The notes: generated by a model from the letters alone, not told the origin. 64,000 nucleotides of DNA from Mucilaginibacter_A sp050955045 (GCA_050955045.1 JBPBQV010000002.1:124001-188000), one strand, 5' to 3'; counted from the first letter of the stretch, positions 8,755-17,752 are shown. Program-made: numbers and translations.

Positions 8755-9648
8755 ATGGAAAACAAAGGAAATTCAAACCAGGATCCTACAGAAAAATATG
8801 AAAATCAGCCTTTTTCGGAGCAGCAGCAAATAGATGCACCCGGAACAGAAGCAGATTTAACTCCGAAAGCAGATCATGGCGAAACTTCTTACAAAGGAAC
8901 AGGTAAGTTGCAAGGCCGAAAAGCAATTATCACCGGTGGTGATTCTGGTATTGGTCGTGCTATTGCCATTGCCTATGCCCGCGAAGGTGCAGATGTGCTG
9001 ATTGCTTATTTAAACGAGCACGAGGACGCAAAAGAAACTGCCAGACTGGTGGAAGAAGCCGGCAGAAAAGCTGTTTTGGTACCAGGAGATTTAACAGAAG
9101 AAGCACACTGTCAACAAATTATAGATAAAGCAGTTGCAGAATTTGGACAGATTGATATTTTGGTTAACAATGCAGCTTTCCAGATGGCAAGGAAATCCTT
9201 ACAGGAAGTATCCAGCGAAGAATGGGACCGTACCTTTAAAACCAATATTTACCCGATGTTTTACCTATGTAAAATGGCAGAACAACATTTAAAACCAGGC
9301 AGTACGGTAATTAATACAACTTCTGTAAATGCTTATAAACCACGGCCTACTTTAATTGCTTATGCCGCAACAAAAGGTGCTATCCAAAACTTTACTTCTA
9401 ATATGGCGCAGCTTTGGGCCGAAAAAGGTATCAGGGTGAATTGTGTAGCACCCGGCCCAATCTGGACACCGCTTATTCCATCTACCATGAGTCCGGAAGA
9501 TGTAGAATCTTTTGGTCAGGATGTTCCAATGGGTCGCGCAGGCCAACCGGCAGAACTTGCAGCCGCTTATGTGATGTTAGCTTCGGAAGATTCCAGTTAT
9601 ATGACGGGTTCAACAATCCAAGTAACCGGAGGCTCGCCAACTATTTAA
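8755..9648 (+). CDS. SDR family NAD(P)-dependent oxidoreductase
   Basis: Short-chain dehydrogenase of 297 residues, of the YghA/YhdG type with a polar 50-residue N-terminal extension (MENKGNSNQDPTEKYENQPF). Cofactor motif TGGDSGIGRA at 60-69, NNAA at 138-141, catalytic S190 and Y203-xxx-K207. I chose ATG at 8755 because the open frame upstream to 8671 is covered by a terminator. Substrate unknown; relatives act on aldehydes, ketones or sugars and several are stress-induced. A perfect-stem terminator follows. Confidence 0.9.
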   Translation: MENKGNSNQDPTEKYENQPFSEQQQIDAPGTEADLTPKADHGETSYKGTGKLQGRKAIITGGDSGIGRAIAIAYAREGADVLIAYLNEHEDAKETARLVEEAGRKAVLVPGDLTEEAHCQQIIDKAVAEFGQIDILVNNAAFQMARKSLQEVSSEEWDRTFKTNIYPMFYLCKMAEQHLKPGSTVINTTSVNAYKPRPTLIAYAATKGAIQNFTSNMAQLWAEKGIRVNCVAPGPIWTPLIPSTMSPEDVESFGQDVPMGRAGQPAELAAAYVMLASEDSSYMTGSTIQVTGGSPTI

Positions 9649-9687
9649 ATCAGTTTGATTTAAATAGATTTTAACAACCATTCAACA

Positions 9688-9735
9688 AATCAGGCAGGAA
9701 ATTATCACGATTAATTCTCCTGCCTGATTGTTTTT
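9688..9735 (+). terminator. Terminator after SDR gene
   Basis: A 12-bp perfect stem (AATCAGGCAGGA at 9688-9699 with 9718-9729) is followed by G and five T. The downstream TTTTTATC resembles the repeat core. Confidence 0.88.
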
Positions 9736-9759
9736 ATCGCACAAATTTAAACCAGTTCA

Positions 9760-9773
9760 ATACTGTTTTTATC
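9760..9773 (+). repeat. GT-form repeat, one mismatch
   Basis: ATACTGTTTTTATC, followed by AATATAAATC, upstream of the MFS gene. Confidence 0.55.
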
Positions 9774-9836
9774 AATATAAATCTGATATTTGTGTTATCG
9801 TCCCTCAAATAATAAAAGCCATCTCAATTTTTTTAG

Positions 9837-9850
9837 GTTAAAAGAAGCAT
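9837..9850 (-). repeat. 14-base repeat, near copy
   Basis: GTTAAAAGAAGCAT preceded by TTTTTTAG, 79 bases before the MFS start. Two mismatches, or a deletion within GGTGATAAAA. Confidence 0.7.
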
Positions 9851-9928
9851 CTGAATCAAGATTAATACAACTTGTTTATCTACTTGTCTTTTTTCGTTTA
9901 AAATTTTATTGCTTCTACTTTTTTCTAT

Positions 9929-11125
9929 ATGAATGATATAAAATCCTCGCCGTTAATAAAAATCAGTCTGATTTCGCTTGCCATTGGTGGTTTCAGTATC
10001 GGCATGACGGAGTTTTTAATGATGGGCGTTCTACCTGATCTTTCCCGCTCACTCCATATTTCTATCCCAACGGCTGGCCATTTAATTTCGGTTTATGCTT
10101 TAGGCGTTGTTATTGGTGCGCCGGTAATGGTTGGTTTAACCAGTCATCTTCCACCCAAAAAAGTATTAATTGGTTTTATGCTGATGGTTGCTGTTTTTAA
10201 CGGCTTGTTTGCCTTGGCACCCAATTATCATCTATTGCTGGTAGCACGGTTACTTGCAGGTTTGCCACACGGTGCTTTTTTCGGAGTTGGTGCGGTTGTA
10301 GCCAGCAAGTTAGCTGATCCCGGAAGAGAGGCTAGAGCCGTTTCTGTGATGTTTGCCGGTTTAACGGTTGCAAATATTATTGGCGTGCCGTTAGGCACTT
10401 ACATCGGTCATAATTTAAGCTGGCGGATTTCTTTTTTCCTGATTGCTGCTGTTGCTTTGGCTGCTGTTGTGGCCATAAAAATCTGGCTGCCAGCATTAAA
10501 AGCAAATGCAAAAAATAATTTTGGCGACAGTTTGAAGATTTTTTCAAAACCTGGGCTTTGGGTTATTATTTTGATTTCCTCTATCGGTACAGGCGGTATG
10601 TTTGCCTGGATCAGTTATATTGCACCTTTAATGACGGAAGTTGCCGGATTTTCCGCTAATACGATTACCATAATTATGGTGATTGCAGGTTTAGGCATGG
10701 CAGCCGGAAACTTTGTTGGCGGCCGTTTTGCCGATCGTTTTTCACCTTTGATGACAACTGCTGCTTTGTTACTTTTTATGATACTGGCATTGTTAGCTAC
10801 AATCGCCTTAGTTCATTTTAAACCTACCGCCATCATGATGACTTTTATCACCGGAGGAATTGGTTTTGGCGTAATTGCACCGATGCAAATGCTGATTATG
10901 CAGGAAGCAAAGGGTGCAGAAATGCTGGCTTCTTCCGTTTTGCAGGCCAGCTCTAATATGGGAAATGCTTTGGGTGCTTTTCTCGGCGGCTTACCAATTG
11001 CAGCTGGTTTTGGCTATACTTCGCCGGAATATGTTGGTGCAGGTTTGGCTTTCTGCGGATTTTTATTTTGTTTACTGCTAATGTGGATGCACAAAAAACA
11101 AGCTAAAATACTGATTACCAGTTAA
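9929..11125 (+). CDS. MFS transporter, DHA1-type efflux permease
   Basis: The 398-residue protein has 12 predicted TM helices. MTEFLMMGVLPDLSRSL at the start and the A-loop GRFADRFSPL in the second half fit the AraJ/YdhP-like drug:H+ antiporter subgroup. These proteins export drugs or sugars by proton antiport; the substrate here cannot be read from sequence. It is transcribed toward the aquaporin gene on the opposite strand. Confidence 0.88.
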   Translation: MNDIKSSPLIKISLISLAIGGFSIGMTEFLMMGVLPDLSRSLHISIPTAGHLISVYALGVVIGAPVMVGLTSHLPPKKVLIGFMLMVAVFNGLFALAPNYHLLLVARLLAGLPHGAFFGVGAVVASKLADPGREARAVSVMFAGLTVANIIGVPLGTYIGHNLSWRISFFLIAAVALAAVVAIKIWLPALKANAKNNFGDSLKIFSKPGLWVIILISSIGTGGMFAWISYIAPLMTEVAGFSANTITIIMVIAGLGMAAGNFVGGRFADRFSPLMTTAALLLFMILALLATIALVHFKPTAIMMTFITGGIGFGVIAPMQMLIMQEAKGAEMLASSVLQASSNMGNALGAFLGGLPIAAGFGYTSPEYVGAGLAFCGFLFCLLLMWMHKKQAKILITS

Positions 11126-11147
11126 AAACACATCTTGAATTTATACT

Positions 11148-11161
11148 GATAAAAGAAGCAT
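11148..11161 (-). repeat. 14-base repeat, exact copy
   Basis: GATAAAAGAAGCAT lies between the convergent MFS and aquaporin stop codons. Confidence 0.95.
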
Positions 11162-11162
11162 T

Positions 11163-12068
11163 TTACTTTTTTTCGGAAGGAAACTCAGAAATAGCCATGC
11201 TCCCAAAAAGCTTTTCGCTAATCACCGGTTTTCCTTTCGTATCAATGCCAAGCGATTTCTGCCAGATTTTAAAAGTTTCTGTAGCTAGCAACATTCCCAA
11301 AATTGGAGCTACAAAATAAATCCAGATTTCCTCCCATTTCCAGGCTACTAAAGCACTGGCGAAAGAACGCGCCGGGTTCATGCTCATCCCGGAATAGGGC
11401 AATTCAAAAATCAAAAATAAGGCAATCAGTAAACCGGCAATTGCAGCGTTATATTTTTCCAGCTTTTTAGAACTCAGCACAAACAGATTAATTATGATGA
11501 AGATAAAAGTGATAATAAATTCGGCTATAAAGGCTGAACCCAAACTGTGCCCAGATTTTGGTTTGGTAATGCTGTAATCAACCAGCGGATGTGCAAAAAG
11601 CTTACCCATCGTCAGTTTGAGCAACAAAACGGCGGCAATAGCACCCAAAAACTGCGCAGTCAGATAAGCGCATACATTTGCAAAAGTTATTTTTTTGAGG
11701 CGAAAAAAAGTCCAGGTTAACATTGGGTTTGCGTGCGCACCAGATAGTTTACCAACAGCTGTGGCCATGGCAAAAATGTAAATGCCCATTACTACAGCTA
11801 AAATAATACTGTGCCAAACGGGATGCACAGCCAATTGCGTGTGTGCTAAAGGAGAATCAGGATGTTCTAAAAAAATAGTGGTAAAAGCAGCAGCCAGCAT
11901 AAAACCAGCAATTGCAAGTGCTTCCATCACATAAAACACCAAATTATTTTTACGCATTTTGATTGATTTGGCTTCAACCAAAACGATTGTTCCGCTTAAA
12001 GAAGTATTAAATTTGATATTAGTTTTCGCTCTTGCAGGAATTTCCGCAGAACGCAAATTTACCTGCAT
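11163..12068 (-). CDS. Aquaporin/MIP family channel
   Basis: Six-TM channel of the major intrinsic protein family, carrying water or small neutral solutes. The second NPA loop is intact (GMSMNPARSF, N231-P232-A233); the first is altered to NPM (AHANPMLTW, N114-P115-M116). The annotated length of 301 includes an unusual hydrophilic 37-residue N-terminus; Met-38 at 11957 (MRKNNLVFYV) is an alternative start closer to family norms. The ATG at 12068 overlaps a degenerate copy of the dispersed repeat, which is one reason to doubt it. Confidence 0.85.
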   Translation of the reverse strand: MQVNLRSAEIPARAKTNIKFNTSLSGTIVLVEAKSIKMRKNNLVFYVMEALAIAGFMLAAAFTTIFLEHPDSPLAHTQLAVHPVWHSIILAVVMGIYIFAMATAVGKLSGAHANPMLTWTFFRLKKITFANVCAYLTAQFLGAIAAVLLLKLTMGKLFAHPLVDYSITKPKSGHSLGSAFIAEFIITFIFIIINLFVLSSKKLEKYNAAIAGLLIALFLIFELPYSGMSMNPARSFASALVAWKWEEIWIYFVAPILGMLLATETFKIWQKSLGIDTKGKPVISEKLFGSMAISEFPSEKK

Positions 12069-12112
12069 AAAAAAAGCATGAAGAAAATTTAATTCTTCAT
12101 GCTTCTTTTATC
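12066..12112. repeat. Degenerate and exact repeat copies flanking a hairpin
   Basis: CATAAAAAAAGCAT (12066-12079) and exact ATGCTTCTTTTATC (12099-12112) face each other. Together with GAAGAA/TTCTTC inside them they build the mqo terminator. Confidence 0.88.
12074..12104 (-). terminator. Terminator after mqo
   Basis: A perfect 12-bp stem (AAGCATGAAGAA at 12074-12085 with 12093-12104), seven-base loop; on the minus strand it ends in a run of seven T. Both arms include part of a repeat copy. Confidence 0.85.
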
Positions 12113-12134
12113 GGCACAAAACCTTTAAATATAT

Positions 12135-13679
12135 TTATGCTGTTTGCGGTAAAGTTAAACTTAAGACTTTGCTGGTTTCTGCTCTTAATTTTCCGGCAAG
12201 TTCAACTTCTTTTCCTAAAGCTTTACCGTAAGACGGAATCATTTCTTTCAGTTTGCTTTGCCATTCCGGCGTATTGATTTTACTTTTAAAGCAACGGTTT
12301 AATAAATCCAGCATTATCGAAACTGCTGTTGATGCGCCCGGCGATGCACCTAACAAAGCTGCAATACTGCCATCCGCAGCACTTACTACTTCTGTTCCGA
12401 ATTCTAAAACGCCACCTTTTTTAGGATCATTTTTGATAACCTGCACACGTTGCCCGGCAACTTCCAGTTCCCAATCTTCCATTTTAGCTGTTGGCAAATA
12501 TTCCTTTAACGCATTTAAACGATCTTGTGGAGATTGCTTCACCTGATCAATCAAATATTTAGTTAACGGAATATTTTTAATTCCGGCAGCCATCATTGGG
12601 AAAATATTAGTCGGTTTGATAGACAAAGGCAAGTCTAAATAAGAACCGCTTTTGAGGAATTTGGTAGAAAAACCAGCATACGGGCCAAAAAGCAATTCGC
12701 GTTTACCATCAATCATCCGCGTATCTAAATGCGGAACAGACATTGGCGGCGAACCAACTGATGCTTTACCGTAAACTTTTGCCTGATGTTGTTTAATTAC
12801 TTCCGGATTTACGCATTTCAGCCATTGGCCGCTCACCGGGAAACCACCAAAGCCTTTTCCTTCGCGGATATTGGATTTTTCCAGTAAAGGCAATGAGCCA
12901 CCACCCGCACCGATAAATACAAATTGGGAGATTACCTTTCGGCTTTCGCCCGTGCTCATATTTTTCACTTTCAGCGTCCAGCTTAAATCCTTGTTTTGAT
13001 CCAACGTACGGATTTCGTGTCCAAACTGCAAATCTACGCCTTCCATTTTATTCAGCTGGCTAAACATGATTTTGGTTAGCGCACCAAAATTGACATCCGT
13101 ACCAAGTTCCATCCGCGTAGCAGATACTTTTTCATTCGGATCGCGACCTTCCATCACCAGCGGCATCCATTCGGCAAGCTGTTTTTTATCATCGGAATAA
13201 GTCATTTCCTTAAACAGATGATTTTTGGTGAGCGCTTCGAACCGTTTCCGCAGATATTCCACATTTTTATCGCCCCAAACAAAACTCATATGAGGAATGC
13301 TTTTGATGAAACTTGGCGGGTCAGACAAAAAATTTTGTGCTACCAAAAAGCTCCAAAACTGCTTGGATTCTTCAAAAGATTCGGCAATTTTAACCGCTTT
13401 ATAAGTTTCAATTGAACCATCGGGCAGTTCGGGCGTATAGTTTAGCTCACAAAAAGCAGAATGGCCTGTTCCAGCGTTGTTCCAGGCATCAGAACTTTCT
13501 GCTGCTGCACCGTCCAGCCGCTCAAAAATCTGTATTTTCAAATTTGGTTCCAGTTCTTTCAGCATTACGCCAAGCGTAGCACTCATAATACCGGCACCAA
13601 TTAAAATTACGTCCGTATTTTCAGAAGTATTTCCAGGTTTATTCATCGTAGTTGTTGAAGACATCAAAGATACATTCAA
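12135..13679 (-). CDS. mqo: Malate:quinone oxidoreductase
   Basis: FAD-dependent peripheral membrane enzyme oxidising malate to oxaloacetate and passing electrons to quinone, replacing or complementing soluble malate dehydrogenase in the TCA cycle. The 514-residue protein shows the dinucleotide motif DVILIGAGIMSATLG near 24-38, DAWNNAGTGHSAFCELNYTP near 63-82 and GASPGASTAVSIML near 450-463, all typical of Mqo. Length is normal. The true start could be Met-12 (MNKPGN). A good promoter lies just upstream at 13699-13730. Confidence 0.95.
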   Translation of the reverse strand: MNVSLMSSTTTMNKPGNTSENTDVILIGAGIMSATLGVMLKELEPNLKIQIFERLDGAAAESSDAWNNAGTGHSAFCELNYTPELPDGSIETYKAVKIAESFEESKQFWSFLVAQNFLSDPPSFIKSIPHMSFVWGDKNVEYLRKRFEALTKNHLFKEMTYSDDKKQLAEWMPLVMEGRDPNEKVSATRMELGTDVNFGALTKIMFSQLNKMEGVDLQFGHEIRTLDQNKDLSWTLKVKNMSTGESRKVISQFVFIGAGGGSLPLLEKSNIREGKGFGGFPVSGQWLKCVNPEVIKQHQAKVYGKASVGSPPMSVPHLDTRMIDGKRELLFGPYAGFSTKFLKSGSYLDLPLSIKPTNIFPMMAAGIKNIPLTKYLIDQVKQSPQDRLNALKEYLPTAKMEDWELEVAGQRVQVIKNDPKKGGVLEFGTEVVSAADGSIAALLGASPGASTAVSIMLDLLNRCFKSKINTPEWQSKLKEMIPSYGKALGKEVELAGKLRAETSKVLSLTLPQTA

Positions 13680-13698
13680 AATTTAAAAGCCAGAGTTT

Positions 13699-13730
13699 GA
13701 AAGATAGCCTAATTGAATTTGATATGCAAA
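13699..13730 (-). promoter_or_regulatory. Promoter of mqo
   Basis: On the minus strand TTTG (13727-13730), 20-base spacer, then TATCTTTC (13699-13706), one base from the consensus TAnnTTTG. It ends 20 bases before the mqo start. Confidence 0.65.
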
Positions 13731-13812
13731 TGACAAGTTTTATTTGTTTCTTTTTTCAAAAAACCTAACAAAATTTAAGTTGGTTTGATTGAAGGTTATC
13801 AGTCTATCTAAA

Positions 13813-13856
13813 ACGCTTCTTTTATGCACTTAAAGAAAGAGTGCTAAAAGAAGTAT
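13813..13856. repeat. Inverted pair of near copies
   Basis: ACGCTTCTTTTATG (13813-13826) faces GCTAAAAGAAGTAT (13843-13856), two mismatches each, with GCACT/AGTGC complementary next to the cores. A stem-loop between the divergent mqo and DUF92 genes. Confidence 0.75.
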
Positions 13857-13899
13857 TAAACTGATTTTTCTTAAACTTAGCTTGTTATTAGTGTAACAC

Positions 13900-14625
13900 G
13901 TGATAAATAAACGAATGCGAACTGCTGATTATCTTCTTCCAGTTTTATTATCCGCAGGCGTTTTCCTCAGCGTAAAAGCAAAAAAACTCACTTTACCTGC
14001 TGCGTTAACTGCTGCATTGCTGGGCGTTTGCTTATATATTGGTGCCGGTTATTATGGAATTTCAATGGCAGCCGTCTTGTTTTTTTTATCAGCTTTGGCT
14101 ACTGCCAATAAAATGGCTGTAAAAGAAGCATTGAATGTGGCAGAAAAAAACAAAGGCCAGCGCACAACTGTACAAGTTTTGGCCAATGTGGGTACAGCCG
14201 GACTAATGGGTTTGTTATGCTTCTTTTATCCAGCAAAAGTTGATTTATTCAGGTTGATGATGGCTGCAAGTTTAGCTTCTGCTGCTGCAGATACAATCTC
14301 ATCAGAAATGGGAACAGTTTCCGGCAAACGATTTTACAATATCATCACTTTTAGAAAAGATCAGCAGGGTTTAGATGGCGTAATCAGTTTGGAAGGAACA
14401 TTATTTGGTTTGGCTGCAAGCATCATCATTGCTGTTGTTTATGTTTTTAGTTTCGGCTGGAAAACTGATTTTTGGCGAATCATTTTAGCCGGAACAATAG
14501 GAAACCTGGCAGATTCTGTTTTAGGTGCTACTTTAGAGCGAAAACATTATCTGGGAAACAATGCCATTAACTTTTTAAATACGCTTATTGCTGCTGTTAC
14601 AGCAATGCTATTGTATCTTATATAG
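13900..14625 (+). CDS. DUF92 (TIGR00297) membrane protein
   Basis: Multi-pass membrane protein of 241 residues starting at GTG 13900 (or ATG 13915, MRTADYLL). It shows the DUF92 signature ASAAADTISSEMGTVSG near 125-141 and GTIGNLADSVLGATLERK near 203-220, with about six TM segments. Some DUF92 homologues are linked to phytyl-phosphate or CDP-lipid chemistry in phototrophs, but no function is established for bacterial members like this. The coding region contains one exact and one partial copy of the dispersed repeat. Confidence 0.85.
   Translation: MINKRMRTADYLLPVLLSAGVFLSVKAKKLTLPAALTAALLGVCLYIGAGYYGISMAAVLFFLSALATANKMAVKEALNVAEKNKGQRTTVQVLANVGTAGLMGLLCFFYPAKVDLFRLMMAASLASAAADTISSEMGTVSGKRFYNIITFRKDQQGLDGVISLEGTLFGLAASIIIAVVYVFSFGWKTDFWRIILAGTIGNLADSVLGATLERKHYLGNNAINFLNTLIAAVTAMLLYLI
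14118..14131 (-). repeat. Partial repeat copy inside DUF92 gene
   Basis: TGTAAAAGAAGCAT, two mismatches, encoding VKEAL. Confidence 0.5.
14217..14230 (+). repeat. 14-base repeat, exact copy inside DUF92 gene
   Basis: ATGCTTCTTTTATC read in the frame that gives LCFFYP. Confidence 0.92.
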
Positions 14626-14660
14626 AATATCTCTCAAAAATTACATACTATTTTTATGCC

Positions 14661-14674
14661 GATAAAAACAGCAT
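14661..14674 (-). repeat. GT-form repeat, exact
   Basis: GATAAAAACAGCAT preceded by TTTTTATGCC, just before the terminator between convergent genes. Confidence 0.88.
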
Positions 14675-14676
14675 GC

Positions 14677-14706
14677 AAAAAAGCTGCTTGGTAAAATAGC
14701 TTTTTT
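14677..14706. terminator. Bidirectional terminator, DUF92 / MoxR genes
   Basis: AAAAAAGCT (14677-14685) pairs perfectly with AGCTTTTTT (14698-14706); the A and T runs serve both convergent transcripts. Confidence 0.75.
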
Positions 14707-14727
14707 ATTGATTCAGAAAAAGCACAA

Positions 14728-15693
14728 TTAAAACAATTGCTCTATAATTTGATCTGCTGATAATCCTTCTGCTTCTGCACGATAATTACGCACAATGCGA
14801 TGTCTAAGAATTGGTTTGGCAACGGCCTGAACATCTTCTATATCCGGCGAATATTTTCCGGAAATTACAGCATGGCATTTCGCTCCTAAAACCAAAAACT
14901 GAGAAGCTCTTGGTCCTGCGCCCCAACTTAACAACTGGTTTACTTTTGGCGTAGCCAATTCGGTATTTGGTCGGGTTTTAGAAGCCAGTTTTACAGCATA
15001 TTCTAAAACATGATCTGTAATTGGAATGTTCCTCACCAATTGCTGATAGTAACGTATTTGCTCTGCATTAAGCAGTTTGTTAACTTTATTAGTTGTAGTG
15101 CCGGTAGTGTTTTTAACGATGTTTAACTCTTCCTGCCAAGCTGGATAGTTTAAAGAAATGTTAAACATAAAACGGTCTAACTGTGCTTCTGGCAAAGGAT
15201 AAGTTCCTTCCTGTTCAATCGGGTTTTGAGTAGCCAGTACAAAAAATGGCTTATCCAGTTGATGAGTCACACCGGCAGCAGTAACCGCTTTTTCCTGCAT
15301 AGCTTCTAGCAAAGCGGCCTGTGTTTTTGGTGGCGTACGGTTAATTTCATCAGCCAGAATAATATTAGAAAAAACCGGTCCTTTAATAAATTTAAAATTC
15401 CGGTCTTCTCCTAAAATCTCTGAACCGATGATATCAGAAGGCATTAAATCGGGCGTAAACTGGATGCGGTTAAAGCTCAGGTCAAGCACTTGCGCAACCG
15501 TTTGTACCAATAAAGTTTTGGCCAAACCCGGCACGCCAACCAGCAAACAATGTCCGTTGCTAAAAATGGCGATTAATACCGCTTTAACGACTTCGTCCTG
15601 ACCAACAATTATTTTACCAATTTCTGCTTTAACCTCGCGATAAGCTGCGTGCAATGCATCCGCAGCTTCCACTTCTGATGAATGTTGTATCAT
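14728..15693 (-). CDS. MoxR family AAA+ ATPase
   Basis: AAA+ chaperone of 321 residues. Walker A GVPGLAKT at 53-60, Walker B IILADEINR near 111-119 (D115-E116), sensor region FVLATQNPIEQEGTYPLPEAQLDRF, and the C-terminal lid. MoxR proteins help assemble or activate metalloenzymes and VWA-domain partners, but no VWA gene lies beside it. Its ATG overlaps the stop of the upstream surA-like gene (TAATG), so the two are translationally coupled. Confidence 0.92.
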   Translation of the reverse strand: MIQHSSEVEAADALHAAYREVKAEIGKIIVGQDEVVKAVLIAIFSNGHCLLVGVPGLAKTLLVQTVAQVLDLSFNRIQFTPDLMPSDIIGSEILGEDRNFKFIKGPVFSNIILADEINRTPPKTQAALLEAMQEKAVTAAGVTHQLDKPFFVLATQNPIEQEGTYPLPEAQLDRFMFNISLNYPAWQEELNIVKNTTGTTTNKVNKLLNAEQIRYYQQLVRNIPITDHVLEYAVKLASKTRPNTELATPKVNQLLSWGAGPRASQFLVLGAKCHAVISGKYSPDIEDVQAVAKPILRHRIVRNYRAEAEGLSADQIIEQLF

Positions 15694-17060
15694 TACTTTG
15701 CCTGAGCTGTTGTGGTAACTACCCAGGATTTAAGCTGATCGCAGGTTTGGTATTCTGGATCAATGTTGATATAAGTTTCTTTACGGCGTTTTTCAAACCA
15801 CTCGCTAACCGTTTTGCTAGTCTTACTTTCTGATGCAGCATCTCTCAGCTTAGGAAAATCTTGCGCTAAATTTGCTTTATGCGCATCAGTTTTAGATTTC
15901 AGATACAAAATCTTGTAACTTTTTTTATTATTTTGTCCTGTAAACAAAGCTGGTGCGGCAGTCGTTCCAACTTTCATAGTATCTACCAACAAAGCAACTT
16001 GAGGGTCTAATTTATCAGTAGGAATGAATGTAGAACGGGTTTGTACTTCTTCTGCATTCAGCATCATTCCACCGTTATATTTGGTTTCGTTATCATCAGA
16101 AAAAGCAGAAGCAGCAGAAGAAAAATCAACTTTCATCTTATTCATCACATTATAAATACTGTCTGCTTTAGTTTTCGCTCTGTCCAAACTGGCTTGTGTT
16201 ATTTCCGGTACAATTAAAATATGCCTTACGTGCACTTGCTCGCCTCTGCGTTCAATAACTTGTAAAAAATGGAAACCAAAATCAGTTTCAAAAACTGGTG
16301 ATATTTCTCCTGCCTTCAATTTAAAAGCCATAGCCGCAAACTCTTTAACAAACGTAGAACGATCTGCAAATCCTAAATCGCCACCAGCAGGCGCTGATCC
16401 CGGATCTTGAGAATACAAAGTAGCCAGTGTGCCAAAATCTTCTCCTTTTTTTATACGGTCACGTAAACTCTCAGCTTTATCGCGATAAAGCTGCTTTTCT
16501 TCTTTTGTTAGTTTGGGATTAAAAACAATTTGTGCAATTTCTACCTCTTTGTTGATGGATGGCAAACTATCTTTTGGAATACCATTAAAATAGTTTTTTA
16601 CATCCTGCGGTGTTACGCTTATTTTTTCCGTAATTTTTTGCTGCATTCTTTGTGCTGTTAGCTGTTCACGTATGTCCGGACGAAGTTCATCTTTATACTG
16701 AATAGTCGATTTTCCCAAAAACTCTTCCAGTTTTTCTTGTCCGCCAGCACGCTGCACAAAATAGCGCATTCGTTTATCAACTTCATTGTCCAGCTCGTCC
16801 TCCTTAATAATCACACTATCAATAATAGCTTGCTGTGCCAGTAATTTTTGGGTAAGCAATTGCTGCAAAACATTGCATTTTACGGCCTGGTTAGGCTGGT
16901 TCCCTTGCACCAAATAATTATCATATTCTCTTTCAATATCAGAATTTAAAATAATACTGTTTCCAACAACTGCAGCAACTTTATCTAATGATTTTTTCTG
17001 ACCCGAAGCTGCAACAACACTCATCGCAAAACACAGGATCAAAACTGTAAATTTTCTCAT
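15693..17060 (-). CDS. SurA-like periplasmic peptidyl-prolyl isomerase
   Basis: Exported folding factor of 455 residues. A signal peptide covers about 1-20 (LILCFAMSVVAASG), a SurA-type N-terminal helical domain about 25-160, and two parvulin (PpiC) domains, about 168-275 and 278-395. The first carries YSQDPGSAPAGGDLGF and FETDFGFHFLQV; the second starts HVRHILIVPE. This layout fits SurA, which chaperones outer-membrane beta-barrel proteins. Length and order are normal. It is co-transcribed with the downstream moxR-like gene. Confidence 0.9.
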   Translation of the reverse strand: MRKFTVLILCFAMSVVAASGQKKSLDKVAAVVGNSIILNSDIEREYDNYLVQGNQPNQAVKCNVLQQLLTQKLLAQQAIIDSVIIKEDELDNEVDKRMRYFVQRAGGQEKLEEFLGKSTIQYKDELRPDIREQLTAQRMQQKITEKISVTPQDVKNYFNGIPKDSLPSINKEVEIAQIVFNPKLTKEEKQLYRDKAESLRDRIKKGEDFGTLATLYSQDPGSAPAGGDLGFADRSTFVKEFAAMAFKLKAGEISPVFETDFGFHFLQVIERRGEQVHVRHILIVPEITQASLDRAKTKADSIYNVMNKMKVDFSSAASAFSDDNETKYNGGMMLNAEEVQTRSTFIPTDKLDPQVALLVDTMKVGTTAAPALFTGQNNKKSYKILYLKSKTDAHKANLAQDFPKLRDAASESKTSKTVSEWFEKRRKETYINIDPEYQTCDQLKSWVVTTTAQAK

Positions 17061-17236
17061 ATAAAACCTTCTTCTGTTAATTACACGTGCTGTTTTTACC
17101 GTGTATAATTTGTTAAATTTCGCAAAAATTTTTCATCTCTCCGCACAAAACCTTATTCGGCACAAGTTAATTGCAATATTCCTGAATTTATGTTGAAGCC
17201 AGAAACAGTTTAACTATTTTTAACCAAAATTACGCT

Positions 17237-17752
17237 ATGATAGCAGAACAAGCCACAGCGCTTCGGATTTTAATGAATGATGACCTTTATTTAACAACGG
17301 AAGATCTACAGAAAGAAACCGTATTTATTCCTATAACTTTATCAGAACCTGAGCCGAACATTTTAATAGAAGAACCAATAGTTCCCGAATTCAAATACAT
17401 TGGAAAAAACCTGAAAAACTTTTTGATTTTGACTAATGAAACCATTCTGGAAAATCATTTAAAAGCATTAGAAAACACGCTTTTACGTAAGCAGATGAGT
17501 TTGGAAGATGTAGCTATTGTTGATTATGCTGCTTACAACGCTTTTAGTTTTGAGCAGATCAATGCTTCTTTTATGGCACAAAAAATTGTATGTTTTGGGT
17601 TGAAGCCGGAAGTGCTGGATTTACCGGAAGCTACTGTTAATCACATCAATACTTATCCAAATTACCAGATTTTATACACTTTTAGTTTTAGCGAAATGCT
17701 GGGCGACAAAGAAAAAACCAAAGCTTTCTGGGAACCAATGAAAATTTTATAA
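17237..17752 (+). CDS. Unknown protein, coupled to rdgB; possible HolD-like
   Basis: A 171-residue soluble protein without a signal peptide. An acidic N-terminus (IAEQATALRILMNDDLYLT) is followed by a proline-rich linker (about 32-55), then an alpha/beta pattern: hydrophobic strand NFLILTN, helix ILENHLKALENTLLRKQMSLEDV, strands AIVDY and KIVCFGL, and the ending LYTFSFSEMLGDKEKTKAFWEPMK. This order and ending recall the psi subunit of DNA polymerase III (HolD), but that is inference from pattern only. The stop overlaps the rdgB start (TAATG). An in-frame near copy of the dispersed repeat encodes NASFM. Confidence 0.8.
   Translation: MIAEQATALRILMNDDLYLTTEDLQKETVFIPITLSEPEPNILIEEPIVPEFKYIGKNLKNFLILTNETILENHLKALENTLLRKQMSLEDVAIVDYAAYNAFSFEQINASFMAQKIVCFGLKPEVLDLPEATVNHINTYPNYQILYTFSFSEMLGDKEKTKAFWEPMKIL
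17562..17575 (+). repeat. Near copy of repeat inside coding region
   Basis: ATGCTTCTTTTATG, one mismatch, read as (A)AT-GCT-TCT-TTT-ATG, NASFM. Confidence 0.75.
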
